Shown: positions 12,901-22,574, counted from the stretch's first letter. The stretch: 64,000 nt of DNA from Sycobia sp. Sy_11 (GCA_018907035.1 JACCIC010000022.1:639501-703500); one strand, 5' to 3'. A program made the numbers and translations. Notes: generated by a model from the letters alone, not told the origin.

Positions 12901-15830
12901 CTCATTGTGCACTTCCTCATCTGCCCGTCCCTCGAGAAAATCTCTGCACCATCTTCGCAGTATATGCACACGCATACAGTCATTAACAAAGTAATCATCT
13001 ATTCACTGTGAAGCTGATCACCGTTTAACTCGTGTGCCGTTAAAAATGAATAACCGCACGAAATTTGCAATGCGATTCGATTTTCACTGATAGTTTCATG
13101 ATTGTCAAGCTCGTACTGGTTAAAAACATATTCTTGACCATCAAAACCAATATCGCTCATATTGGTAGAACCTAAACAAAAACCAGTGATAATATTATTA
13201 TAAGAGAACTCTTATTATTTCTGCTAAAACTATGTTCAGCTCAATTCCGCTAGGCGGCGTCTGAGAGAACCGCCAAACTAGGGAAACTTACTTTGTGAAT
13301 ATCCTTGTATTTATGCAGTTTAAAATTAATCGAGATTAAATGATTTCATCCGACCCCGTATCGTATAATGCACAGATTTTACGAATTGACATTCATTGAC
13401 GATCCTCATGGATCGCGGAGGTACCGTAATTGTTGATGTAATGAAAAAAGGAAAAAAGACATTAGTCGATCATATAGACATGCCGTATAATTTTTGACGG
13501 CTTCTCTGCCTCTCCCGCACCAGGTCGACAGAGCGGGTTTCCCCTGTGGCTGCTCGCGCGACGGCTGCGCCAACAGCACCGGCCGCATCGAGTTCAACCC
13601 CGTCCGCGTGCGCACACACTTCATCCACACGGTGATGCGCCTCGAGCTCGAAAAGAAGGCGCTCCATCGCATCGACGACGTTCACCACGAGGGCCAGCAG
13701 CACCAGCAGCAGTATCACCACCAGCAGCACAACCAGCACCACCTCCACGGCCATCACCAGGCGCGACTCGGCGGTCTGCCTATCTCGGCGATGCTCGAGC
13801 CCTCCGCCGCCGGCGACTGCGGTGGCTTCACCGGCCTCCACTATGACGGCCAAGACGGCGGTGGGATCGGGGGCACGCGTACCGACGGCCTCGATCTCTA
13901 CACAATCAGGGACGACTGCTACCCGAGCGACGATTGCCTCGGCGACGGGCCCCAGGCCCAGCAGCAGAGAAAGCAGCAGCAGCTGCACGCGGAATTCGGC
14001 CAGAGCTTTCATTACGGGGGTCAGCCGCCGAGCGGATTCCATCAGCAGAATCATTACAGTGACTATCAAAGCTACCAAAGCCTGCCATCGACCTCGAGGT
14101 CAGTGGATCTCTTTGAACTGTAGGTTTCTTTTTATTCTCAGGTAAAATTTAAGCCTCTATTATCCTATATCTATCTAAGCAACGCGATTCTGTAGAAGAA
14201 GTTTTGAGCGATCAACATGGGCGAGATTGAAAAACTCTTTTTATCGATTTTCTTTCCTTGAAACTATATGTAAGCGTTATTCAAGATAGCTCGTATTAAC
14301 ATTAAGTAATAAAACTTTCGAAAAATATTTGAGGTTGTGTTGAAATATTAAAATTTAATTTGCATTTTACAAATAGAAAAAACTGTTAAAGTTAATTATG
14401 TTTTTATTGAACAACGGGGCAACAGTTTACATTTTGGAGTATTTAATGTATAGCAAATAATTTTTTATTCAATTATTATAGTATTTACTTATTAATTTAC
14501 ATATTAATGTTTTTAAACGCTCGTTTTAATTGTAAATGAAAATCCCACAGCGTTGATTCAAGTAATTTATTATTAAATAATTTGTACTATACTCTTATGT
14601 ATTTTGGACAGCAATCTTTAAAGAAAATGATATAAATTTTAAGATAGTATTGATCAAACTGAAAAGCAAATCTTTCTATAAAGTTTATAAATTTATAAAT
14701 TTACACTCGTTTCTCAATTCTATTGTTTTTCTACGACAAACTTTGATTGCATCGCTGATACGGCAACGTCGCTTTATGTATTTCTTCTCATTGCCATTCG
14801 TTCAAATCAAAATAATTGCAAAAATATTAGGCTATTTGATGTAGAATATAAAGTTTATACTATAAGCTATTAGTAGAAAAAAGACACTAAGCTATCAAAG
14901 ATTACATCAACTATGTCTCTTTGTCGGATCGGTATAGAGCGTTGTTACATTTGTAACTACTATTGGTACAACGTATTTATCTTTATTTACCTTACTTATT
15001 CTTACTTTTATAATATTTTAATCAAACACATGTTGAATTCAGACTTATATTTGGAATTATGGAATATCTAATTTTCAATGTATGTATATACAATACTTTT
15101 TAAGGTTTTTCTTTGGAAACAGAGTTATTGGATTAATGCTATCTTTGATCGTTGACAGTTGTATTTAGATAATTAAAAACAGATTTATAAATAACGAGTT
15201 GATCATCATTCACCAAATGTTCGATTTCATATCTTTTTCAGGTCCCCCTTTCAAACGCAATTCCAGCCGGTCAATCAGAATTTAAATTTTTCGCACTACG
15301 GTTCCTACGGTCAAGTCTCTGGTCCGAGCAATAGCAATAACTGCCACCAGACGCATTCGCTAATGCAGGAGCAACAACAGCAACAGCAACAAGAACAACA
15401 ACAACAACAACAACAACAACAGCAGCACAATAACAGTATGATTTACGACCAGCCTTTCACGCAGGACGAAGTAACGGGCACGCAATACACGAATCTAAAC
15501 TCGATTCAACCGATGAATCCTGTCGTACAACAGATCGGAAAGCTCGAGCCCTTTTCCGACCTCCTATCTGCCAGATACTCGTATTACGGCGACTGCGTCG
15601 AGCAGCAGCCAAGTCATCATCATCAGCAGCAGCAGCCACAGCAGCACCATCATCATTCCCATCAGAGCCATGATACTTATTCGGCAAACGGTGCCAAGAT
15701 GGACATGGACATGGACAATGACGATCTGATTGGCCACGAGCAGCAGGCCGATCCGTTGGCCGAAGACGATTGCGACGAAAACTTTGGCGAGATTATTAAA
15801 AAGTCCATGGTCGAGACAGTCTCTGCTTAA
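2955..15830 (+). CDS. Axud1: CSRNP/AXUD1-family nuclear transcription regulator, five exons, 5' end missing
   Basis: Exons seen are 2955-4183, 8530-8825, 11833-12249, 13524-14098 and 15242-15830, with introns of 4346, 3007, 1274 and 1143 bases. Joined, they read through 1034 complete codons (numbered from the codon at 2956) to the TAA at 15828-15830. Family members are nuclear proteins with a cysteine-rich domain; vertebrate CSRNPs act as sequence-specific transcription activators, and Drosophila Axud1 is linked to growth control and apoptosis. Matching blocks run in family order: an SSLKRRL basic patch (437-443), KKKR plus RSIQF and the YYFPRAQGF block (481-502), GGSTLGM (509-515), an acidic stretch (about 560-582), YYFLQP and a basic block ending GVRRID (583-607), the ten-Cys domain (624-662) and THFIHT (678-683). 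The C-terminal third is Gln/His-rich with an acidic tail. Family assignment is near certain; the exact orthologue name is inference. Confidence 0.95.
4184..8529 (+). other. Axud1: Axud1 intron after exon 1 (4346 bases)
   Basis: Runs from GTGAGT at 4184 to the CTCCCGCAG acceptor ending at 8529; a TTCTAAT branch-like motif lies at 8468-8473. Strongly AT-rich, without long simple repeats and without any coding stretch or transposon that I recognise. Confidence 0.85.
8530..8825 (+). CDS. Axud1: Axud1 exon 2: basic patches, RVxF-type motif and start of the conserved CSRNP core
   Basis: Residues 410 (shared) to 508. The acceptor is CTCCCGCAG ending at 8529 and the donor is TCACAG|GTGAGC at 8826, phase 0. 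The exon encodes the CSRNP signature: an SSLKRRL patch, an acidic linker, then [20 protein letters not shown]. The same region of vertebrate CSRNPs reads RVAFD..TVFYFPR, so this block identifies the family. KKKR may serve in nuclear import. R-S-I-Q-F fits the relaxed RVxF consensus for protein phosphatase 1 docking. The Met at 8532 is in frame and followed by G, so it could start a shorter isoform from an alternative first exon. Confidence 0.97.
8826..11832 (+). other. Axud1: Axud1 intron after exon 2 (3007 bases)
   Basis: Runs from GTGAGC at 8826 to the acceptor ending at 11832. AT-rich, with one (AT)n tract at 9887-9929 and a short (AC)n tract near 11767-11791 close to the acceptor. A reading frame at 9068-9331 has no coding character that I can recognise. 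Confidence 0.85.
9887..9929. repeat. (AT)n tract in an Axud1 intron
   Basis: Pure AT alternation within the intron after exon 2. Confidence 0.97.
11833..12249 (+). CDS. Axud1: Axud1 exon 3: GGSTLGM block, acidic linker and first half of the Cys-rich domain
   Basis: Residues 509-647, phase 0 at both ends (acceptor TTGCGCAG ending at 11832, donor TGCCAG|GTGAGT at 12250). It opens with [20 protein letters not shown], which matches the family sequence that follows the FPR block. A charged helix-like stretch and a Ser/Asp/Glu-rich linker follow, then [20 protein letters not shown] and GVRRID, both family signatures. The first seven cysteines of the Cys-rich domain are at residues 624, 626, 628, 632, 637, 639 and 646 (pattern CGCRC...YC....CAC......C). 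The intron after KCQ splits the domain. The mariner relic begins only about 50 bases beyond the donor. Confidence 0.97.
12250..13523 (+). other. Axud1: Axud1 intron after exon 3, mostly occupied by a mariner relic
   Basis: Runs from GTGAGT at 12250 to the CACCAG acceptor ending at 13523. About 1006 of its 1274 bases are the transposon at 12302-13307, so without the insertion the intron would be under 300 bases. Confidence 0.9.
12302..13307 (-). mobile_element. Decayed, internally deleted mariner-family transposon in an Axud1 intron
   Basis: Inverted ends of about 30 bases (12302-12330 and 13279-13307) share AAAGTAAGTTTCCCT exactly and differ by a one-base indel nearer the tips. TA dinucleotides flank both sides (12300-12301 and 13308-13309), the Tc1/mariner target duplication. 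Read on the minus strand, broken transposase segments appear in order: RAVIHF then [11 protein letters not shown] after a frameshift (about 13067-13000), [16 protein letters not shown] and HNEQRAG (about 12960-12876), [13 protein letters not shown] (about 12614-12574; mariners usually have YSPDLAPSDY.LF), and a C-terminus [15 protein letters not shown] then stop (12448-12401). Full mariners are about 1.3 kb with a transposase near 345 residues; here the catalytic middle appears deleted and several stops and frameshifts are present, so it is non-autonomous. It lies antisense to the host gene. Confidence 0.93.
13524..14098 (+). CDS. Axud1: Axud1 exon 4: second half of Cys-rich domain, THFIHT block, His/Gln-rich region
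   Basis: Residues 648-838 plus two bases of codon 839. The acceptor is TCCCGCACCAG ending at 13523 with a good pyrimidine tract; the donor is CTCGAG|GTCAGT at 14099. It continues the domain with [10 protein letters not shown] (cysteines at 655, 657, 662), then [20 protein letters not shown], one of the best conserved family stretches. From about residue 702 it becomes rich in His and Gln up to about 726, then Gly/Asp-rich and Gln-rich. If the intron were retained, translation would run eight codons further to a stop at 14121-14123. Confidence 0.97.
14099..15241 (+). other. Axud1: Axud1 intron after exon 4 (1143 bases)
   Basis: Runs from GTCAGT at 14099 to ATCTTTTTCAG ending at 15241. AT-rich, with no repeat, transposon or coding stretch that I recognise. 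Confidence 0.85.
15242..15830 (+). CDS. Axud1: Axud1 last coding exon: poly-Gln, His-rich and acidic C-terminus
   Basis: Residues 839 (shared) to 1034, then TAA at 15828-15830. The acceptor ATCTTTTTCAG ends at 15241, and the first base completes an Arg codon with 14097-14098, so the frame continues. The exon encodes an Asn/Gln/Ser-rich lead, a poly-Gln run broken by one Glu (883-900), a second Gln/His cluster near 15600-15670, an alternating Met-Asp stretch and an acidic tail. The protein ends [15 protein letters not shown]. An acidic Glu/Asp-rich C-terminal region is usual for CSRNP proteins and is consistent with an activation domain (inference). Confidence 0.93.
15372..15425 (+). repeat. 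CAA/CAG trinucleotide tract encoding poly-Gln in Axud1
   Basis: Eighteen codons giving seven Gln, one Glu and ten Gln. CAA predominates and is mixed with CAG and GAA, so the DNA repeat is interrupted. A length polymorphism would change the protein without changing the frame. Confidence 0.95.
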
Positions 15831-16461
15831 AAAAAGTCAACGGGCTTGTCGAATTAAGGGCTGATTGACGCCTTTCGGAATCGTAGCCGGAATGTTTATA
15901 TCTCTCTGGAGAATGAGATTCTAGGATTTTCGTTTTCTCTTGATTTTAAATTCTGCTGTATAAATTTTCAATTCAAAATTTTGTTAACAAATATTAGTTT
16001 ATACTATTATTTGTTTGTTCGTAAGTGCGCTGCCATCAATAGTAACAGCACATACAATTTCTATGTAATACTATTCATTTTATAAAAACATTAAAATATA
16101 TTAAGTTTTATATTTCTTTATTAAGTTTATAATTCGTCGCCTAATACGTTAAGAATAATAATACAAATAATTATATTGTTTTTGCGCCGTAAAATGTTTT
16201 GTGATGAAAAATGTACCGCTAATATTTAAAAAATTATTATCCGTATTACAGTTCAATGTATTAATCGATTACATTCTCCTCGGATATCAAATTTTCATCG
16301 TATACCGAAAGTTAATTATTTTCTACGTCAGATCCGTTATTAGATAAATTGTGGTTGTACCTGATTTGTGAGCCGAAAGAGAAAGTCTTTTTAAAAAACT
16401 GAGCTATTGATAGTCGATTACAAAGTGTCAGGTATAGACGAATATTTCACTGAAAAATAAA
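15831..16461 (+). other. Axud1: Probable Axud1 3' untranslated region
   Basis: AT-rich sequence directly after the stop at 15828-15830. The nearest poly(A) signal candidates are ATTAAA at 16090-16095 and the canonical AATAAA at 16456-16461. The true cleavage site cannot be chosen from sequence alone. Confidence 0.5.
16456..16461 (+). terminator. Axud1: Candidate poly(A) signal AATAAA for Axud1
   Basis: First canonical AATAAA that I find after the stop codon, about 630 bases downstream. ATTAAA at 16090-16095 is a weaker but nearer alternative. Confidence 0.4.
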
Positions 16462-16781
16462 GCGCGAAGATGCTCAATATGGGTGAGAATGTCTGGGAAT
16501 TTTGAAAAAATGTTCTTTACTTGAAAATAGTGAATTAGAATCATCGAATTATGGAAGTAAAGGAATGCCGTTTATTGAAATATGTGTAATTGCACTGTGA
16601 ATAGTGTTAAGAAGCAATTACAGTTTTTGAATGAAATATCTCTATTCGAAATGAAAGAAACATTAAGGTTAAACGTACGAAGTAGGATGAAAGAATAATT
16701 TTTCAACATTCCACGGAGTTCAAAAAGGTGCGTCCGCCCGGGATGGACGTTGTTTGCGTTTAATTGTGACAATTTCGGTGA

Positions 16782-17320
16782 ATAGAATTTGAGGAAAGGT
16801 CACAGATGCACAATGTTCTGAGCAATTTTAAAATGTTTTGGACGGAATCGGTGCTTTCCAAAAGTCGTGAGCATCTTATGATACTGACTGAATTATTTAT
16901 GAAACAAGTTATTGTCAATAAAAAGGCATATAATATAATCATAAGATACAATGAGGTTGTGACCAAAACATTATGGGATCAGCTTAGAATGCAATTTATA
17001 CAGTAAGTAACTGTAAAACTTAAATATAAAATTTCTAGATGAGACTAAATAATCATATTAATTGGCCGAATTTATTTATTCAACTACTTATTTTCATTAC
17101 TTTTGCGATTGGTTAAAAAAATATGCAGTATGTTGACTTTATTGTTAATAAATTTGAACACTGTTTTTCGTAATTATAATAGATAAAAATTCATCAGAAT
17201 ATAAAAAGAAAGTTGCAAACTTCAAATTACTTAATTTATTATTATTTAAAATTGTAATTATATTTAATGTATTTGGACTTTATTTTGTCTTACAGCGGTA
17301 AGAAAATCAGTGGACCATAG
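16782..17320 (+). pseudogene. Possible two-exon coding remnant, unrecognised
   Basis: An open stretch from 16782 (stop at 16779-16781) encodes about 73 residues, with ATG at 16806, reading MHNVLSNFKMFWTESVLSKS and onwards in a Lys/Leu/Ile-rich, helix-like composition. It ends at a consensus donor ACA|GTAAGT (17003). A pyrimidine-rich acceptor TTTTGTCTTACAG ends at 17295. Joining the two keeps the frame and adds HGKKISGP before a stop at 17318-17320. The splice pair is the reason to list it. I recognise no family, and it may be the 3' end of a small gene, a decayed copy or chance. No start context or promoter was found. Confidence 0.25.
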
Positions 17321-17623
17321 GATCGAAAAGTTCTATTAACTTTTTGAAATGCGAAATTAAGAAAAAATTATGAACACATTCTGTATGCGGTTGCGAACCA
17401 CATAAATAATGTAAAACCCTAATCGAAAGATTGATTGGTTGCCTTGCTTTGTTTATTTCAAATACGTCCTATTGCTATTAGTAAAACGTTTTTGTAAGAA
17501 CCTATTTGGCATCCCGGGACGTTGATCGCTGAAATCCTTGATTAATCCAAGTACTAGTACATAAGATGAATTAACGATATAATAGTGTTAAATTTATACA
17601 TACGATATTATATATAAATATAT

Positions 17624-17625
<2 letters not shown>

Positions 17626-17684
<59 letters not shown>
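17626..17684. repeat. (AT)n tract
   Basis: Nearly pure alternating AT, interrupted once by AC near 17638; flanked by further degenerate TATA-rich DNA from 17590. Confidence 0.95.
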
Positions 17685-17689
<5 letters not shown>

Positions 17690-18969
17690 CGGACGTGTCA
17701 GTTCCCGAGTGTTTTTCCCGGCGAAACACTTCCGTTTTTCTTTTTGATGGTTTCTACATAAGATTGACCTGCAATGCGATTTTTAGTCGCAGGTTATGTA
17801 AAAAATATTGAAATGATTTTAACGACGAATTAATGATTTAGTTCAATTATATCGCTCAGAAAATATGGACGATGATCGACTACGATCGGGATTCTACGTT
17901 ATATATATTATTATACAATGCGAGGGACGTGACACCTCCATACGGTATATTATAAGAGGATTCATTTAAAGTTGACTTTTTAGATATTTTTAGCTACAGT
18001 ACGCGTACATGATTATCTCAAATACAAATGTGTCCAAGTGTTATCTATTTTGATTTTAAAAGTATATCAAGGAAGAAAGTTTTGTTGGATTCTAGTTATG
18101 GATTTATAATAAAAAAAACTTTCTTTACTTATTGATTTTTATTAATTTAGAGTTGATTTTAAATGTAATATGAAAATGTTATTTTAAGTTACCTTAATAA
18201 TTAAAAATAAAAAATGCGATAAATAATTAAGTTGTATAATTGTAAAATTGACGTAAATTAAAATAAAATTTAAAAACTTTAATTATGTATGGAAAATAAA
18301 ATACTTTTTTATGTTTCAAAAGCGTTTCAAATTTGTTTCGAATTTATGTTCCGGAATTGAAATCTTTGAAAATCTATTCATTGCGCCGATTTGATCAATA
18401 AAGTGGCTAAAAGAACGACGCTTCATTCAATTACATAAACACATGCGTGTACTAAAGCATAAACCATCTTAAAAGTTCAGTTTGACTGAATTAGTCTAAT
18501 AAATATAAAATTAAAAATACATATACACTACACGTCTGTAAGTAACTTTTAGAACATTTCAGTAAAAAAGACATACATAGTTTGTAGTGTTTTATTAAAT
18601 GTTGTGAAAAAATGTGACCGTCTTTTCTGTATGTTTGTCTCACGTTTGCATGCATCCTAAAATTTCCCATATTTTTTGATCATTGCCGTTTAAATAACTA
18701 TTTTATGTATTAATATCAAAATTAAAATTTAGCATTATAGTGATAGTTTATTTTATTTTTTAAGAACTAGTTGTATTTTATTTTAGTATTTTTTTAAAGT
18801 CACTAGTGTTCATTCTAACTTTGTTTTACAAAATTCAATTCTTTTTTTCAATTTTCTCTATTACTTTTTTTTCATTCTAAACGATAAATAACTTTAATAA
18901 TAAAATAACTTTCTTAATGTTATTTGTACACTATATAATAATTTGTTGTTGATTTAAATTTATAAAAAT

Positions 18970-19042
<73 letters not shown>
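18970..19042. repeat. Compound (AT)n-(GT)n tract
   Basis: About 19 bases of alternating AT pass directly into about 54 bases of pure GT. Alternating purine-pyrimidine tracts of this length can adopt Z-DNA or slipped structures (established knowledge). Confidence 0.97.
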
Positions 19043-19046
<4 letters not shown>

Positions 19047-20484
19047 ATTTTTATGATGAATATCCATAAATAAAAAAAAAAATCTATAGTGTCTGTGACT
19101 GAGAGTGCGTAAGTATTCAATGAAACGTATGTATTTTTTAAAATAACTTATTAGTTGTATATTAGATTAATTTTTAAGAAAATTCACTCGAAAAGATCGA
19201 TTTCGCCAACATTTTCTGAATAGTTCATAATCATCTCATATATTAAAATTTACAGAATATGTATTGGGATTAAAATCTTAGAAAATTAGCCCATAGTTTT
19301 CATATTTTACTTTAAGTTCCGGTGACACAAAACCTTTTATTTCATCCTAAAGAAGGATTTCAGTCATGTTTTCTAAAAACAACTAATAATAGTAATTGAG
19401 ATTGCGACACACTATAGTTCGTTGAAAGTGGTAATTTGGGCTGAATTATAAGGTTGGGCTAAAAACAAACTCGCGAGTCTGTACGTACGCACGCTCCCGA
19501 TGGATTAGAAAGCAACGTCAAAAAATGAATTCTCGTGAATTTTTCGTTAATAAGAATATATTGGAAGAAGTTTAGATTCTAAAATACAGGGGATGCTTTT
19601 CAAATAATACATACGTCAGCACACGTAAAATCAACATTAACAGTATTTTGTTCCATAAGATTTCAAATTTATGATCACATAATTGAATTGAAAACAAGAA
19701 AGCATAATGTATATAACATAAAGATGAAGCAAAATTTGCAAGTTTTATCAGAGGAAAGATAAAAATTAAAAAAATCTTTATATAAACTGAGAAATTACTA
19801 TTTTTCACATCCCGTCCCGTTAGACCAGTTGCCTTTACTATTTACATTCAGTTTATTATCTAATTAATTAGTTAAGATTTGTATTTTTGACATAGAAGTT
19901 CTTCCTAATTATAATGCCGATAATTATATATGTATTAAATTCTTCGTTACATTATTGGAGAACCGTCAGGTGTCGCGCCTATTGGCGCACAGTAGAAACA
20001 GACAGGCATCCGTCCTAATAAACAATCCTCTAGGTATATATATGACGTACAGACCGAGTCGACCAGTGCGTTCCTAAAATTCCTTTACGCTTCGGTAGGT
20101 GTATGTATCGAGTGGTATCGTGGAATGTATACAGACTTTTTTCCTAGTTCTAACTAGATAGTAATCTTTTACTACACTCCGATCTTACTTCTACGTCCCA
20201 GTACTTCCCCAAGGCTCCAAGCTCTGCATGCAAATATATTCTGCTTGACTGCTGGTGAGGGGCTTTCTGCCGACTGCTCTGCTCTCATCATGTAAGCGCA
20301 GCGTCAGAAGTTCTGCTCTTATGCTCTCTCTTTCTCTCCGTCTTTATTATAAGTTTTACCTGGTTTTACCTAGTATAACCCGATGATCCAGGTAATACGC
20401 ACGCTGCTACAATCCGCGAGCACACATATGCTTAGCCTACCCATCATATACCTTTATTATTATATAGAAGCAGGTAACGTGTGT

Positions 20485-20486
<2 letters not shown>

Positions 20487-20544
<58 letters not shown>

Positions 20545-20554
20545 TGTGTGTGTA
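20487..20554. repeat. (AT)n-(GT)n tract
   Basis: Fifty-five bases of alternating AT followed by a short GT run, at the left shoulder of the 20.6-22.3 kb GC hill. Confidence 0.97.
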
Positions 20555-20665
20555 TACACGACCCGCGTGACTCGCGAGCAAGCAAGCGCGGAGAGAGCCA
20601 AAAAGAACGGGAATAGAACGCATATATACGAACAGGTATACGAAGTAGTAGGAGTGCTAGGGAGA

Positions 20666-20797
20666 ATGGCGTCGTTGTCGTCGTCGCGGATAGCGGCAGG
20701 CGGCAGCGGCAGCAGCCATAAGGAGTCTGGTGCGTTAGAGGAAGGCTATAAAGCCGAGCTACATATACATATAGATATATACATTTATACTCCTATA
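20666..20797 (+). other. Short reading frame at the start of the GC hill (possible uORF or first exon)
   Basis: ATG at 20666 opens MASLSSSRIAAGGSGSSHKE and then runs into TATA-rich DNA. GAGTCTG|GTGCGT near 20729 could be a weak donor. Ser/Gly-rich starts like this occur both in real first exons and by chance in CGN-repeat DNA. Not recognised. Confidence 0.15.
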
Positions 20798-20861
20798 TAG
20801 CCGATAGCTCCCAAGCCGCGCGCTGCACCAAACGAACCGAGCAATATAGAGAGAGAGAGAT

Positions 20862-20878
20862 TCAGTTCAGTGTTCAGT
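20862..20878 (+). promoter_or_regulatory. Cluster of three TCAGT initiator-like motifs
   Basis: TCAGT occurs at 20862, 20867 and 20874 within 17 bases, just after a short GAGA stretch (20848-20860) and before a CpG-rich segment. TCA(G/T)T is the arthropod initiator consensus. No TATA box lies at the expected distance: AATATA at 20843 is too close. Confidence 0.35.
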
Positions 20879-21658
20879 GATCGCTGCGCCGCCGAGCGCT
20901 CGCGGAGATATAGTCGCGCGAGTATTATGTACAGAATACATATACATTATATATAGATATATAGATATATATGTGTACATATATAAATATTAGAATTCAA
21001 GACACAGCGCGGATCGGCAATTCTACACAAGTTTCCGTATAAGTTTCCGAAAAAACAGCATCGTGCACACGTCAGTAAGGGAATTGCGGAATATTTACTT
21101 GTATTATCGCGCACCATAGCAGAGAAGGAGCTGTGCTATGTGTGAATAGTAATTATAATATAAAGGCGTGTATTGTACAGTGCGCGCACGAAAGTCAAAA
21201 CGAGTCCGCGCGCGGCTCTGTTTTGTAATTTTGACGTCTGTGTATATGCGTACCTCAATATATGATATGTATATATATATATATATAGTATATATATACC
21301 GCGTGTTATTTTGTGACCGTCGCGCGCGAGTGTGCCACCTGCCGTATATTACATGTATATACACGAAGTGAATACGCGCGCATAAGTTCATTTTATGTAA
21401 CCCGCGCGCCTCTGTGTTTCGATAGGTATAGCAGGCCATCCTTCTTTCACTATATATAAGTATATATGCATAAGCTGTATAGAACTGCGAAAGAACGCGG
21501 TGTACAAAAACGAAGAAAAGGAGTACGCGAGGGAGTATCGTATATATACAGGATATAGCAAATGAAACTGTTGTGCGTGCATATATAATATTTCAAGCCT
21601 ATGCCGTACGCGTAATATATCTATAGTCTATAAAATGCATCAGCCGTGTGCTTGGTCA

Positions 21659-21681
21659 TAATATATATATATATATATATA
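21659..21681. repeat. Short (AT)n tract inside the GC hill
   Basis: Pure AT alternation bordered on the right by CpG-rich sequence (ACGTGCGCACGGCGG). Confidence 0.9.
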
Positions 21682-22081
21682 CGTGCGCACGGCGGCAGTC
21701 GCGCGCGCGAGCATCATCGTACACCGCGCGGGTCGCAATATACCGTCGTCCGTATGCGGTGCGCGATGTAGGGCGCGCGCGCTCTAGCGCACGCAGCGTG
21801 CGAGACAGGTGCAGCGGGCGGCGCGACCCGCGGGAAGCGGCTGCTCCCACGACGGCGTCTCGACGACGACGACGTTCGCGTTAACGGAGTCGGCGGCGCG
21901 CGGCGGGGCGACTGGCTAGATGGGAGGAAGGTGCGCGCGTGCGAAGTGTGACCGTGAATGCGTTTATAGATGTGCTTATGTATGTATAAGTAATGGTTTA
22001 CGAAAGATAGTCGAGGTGCGAGGTTATACGCATACGTGAATGAAAACTCATCCTCGGCTCCTCGTCCGGGATACATAGAAT

Positions 22082-22213
22082 ATGACTTGCGCTCGGACGG
22101 CCCCGGCAGAGAAGGAGAAGAAGAAGAAGAGGAAGCGAGCCGCCGGAGCGAGGACGACGACTAGGACCAAGAGGACGACTCGTTGCTCTCGTCCTCCCCT
22201 GGGCTATGAACGC
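22082..22213 (+). other. Short Lys/Arg-rich reading frame (43 codons), possible uORF
   Basis: ATG at 22082 opens [20 protein letters not shown] and ends at a TGA that overlaps the next ATG (22206), which reads [10 protein letters not shown] up to a possible donor G|GTAATT near 22235. The overlap of stop and start resembles an uORF before a main start, but the second frame then enters simple repeats and no domain can be seen. Confidence 0.15.
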
Positions 22214-22326
22214 TGACAATGGGGACGAATCCTTGGTAATTATCCCGTCTGGCTTTTTTGTACGATCATGCGCCTTTATCATATATATACACCTTTTGGC
22301 TTCTCTTTTTCGTTCGCTCCTACCTC

Positions 22327-22383
<57 letters not shown>

Positions 22384-22384
22384 A

Positions 22385-22433
<49 letters not shown>

Positions 22434-22436
22434 TAC
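22327..22436. repeat. Long (AT)n tract with ATAC interruptions
   Basis: About 110 bases of alternating AT broken by a few ATAC and one AAAT, immediately downstream of the GC hill; the longest AT tract in the window. Confidence 0.95.
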
Positions 22437-22509
22437 ACAGACTCTTGTGGTTTCTCTCCTTCTACCGCCTCCTCTCCCGGTCTCTGTATTTTTCTCTCTC
22501 ACGTCAGGC

Positions 22510-22531
22510 ATATATATATACATACATAAAG

Positions 22532-22574
<43 letters not shown>

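Larger units (their letters stand above)
16462..20300. other. AT-rich intergenic stretch between Axud1 and the 20.5-kb GC hill
   Basis: Apart from the weak remnant at 16782-17320 and simple repeats at 17626-17684 and 18970-19042, I see nothing identifiable. Composition rises towards GC from about 19950 onwards. Confidence 0.6.
20560..22290. promoter_or_regulatory. GC/CpG-rich hill with promoter-like features
   Basis: About 1.7 kb that is clearly richer in GC and CpG than the DNA on either side. It contains a TATAAAG at 20747-20753, three overlapping or adjacent TCAGT initiator-type motifs at 20862-20878, CpG-dense stretches at 20880-20925 and 21690-21930, and short start-codon frames at 20666 and 22082. 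No long protein frame or known domain is present. The picture fits a promoter with 5' untranslated exon(s) of an unidentified gene; the direction is not certain. Confidence 0.35.

Noticed and set aside
13470..14078. Minus-strand frame of 202 codons opposite exon 4
   Set aside because: Antisense of the proven Cys-rich and His/Gln-rich coding exon; the Leu/Val-rich composition comes from CAG/CAC codons read backwards.
17549..17558. AAGTACTAGT resembling part of miR-252
   Set aside because: Match stops after ten bases and no pre-miRNA hairpin is apparent.
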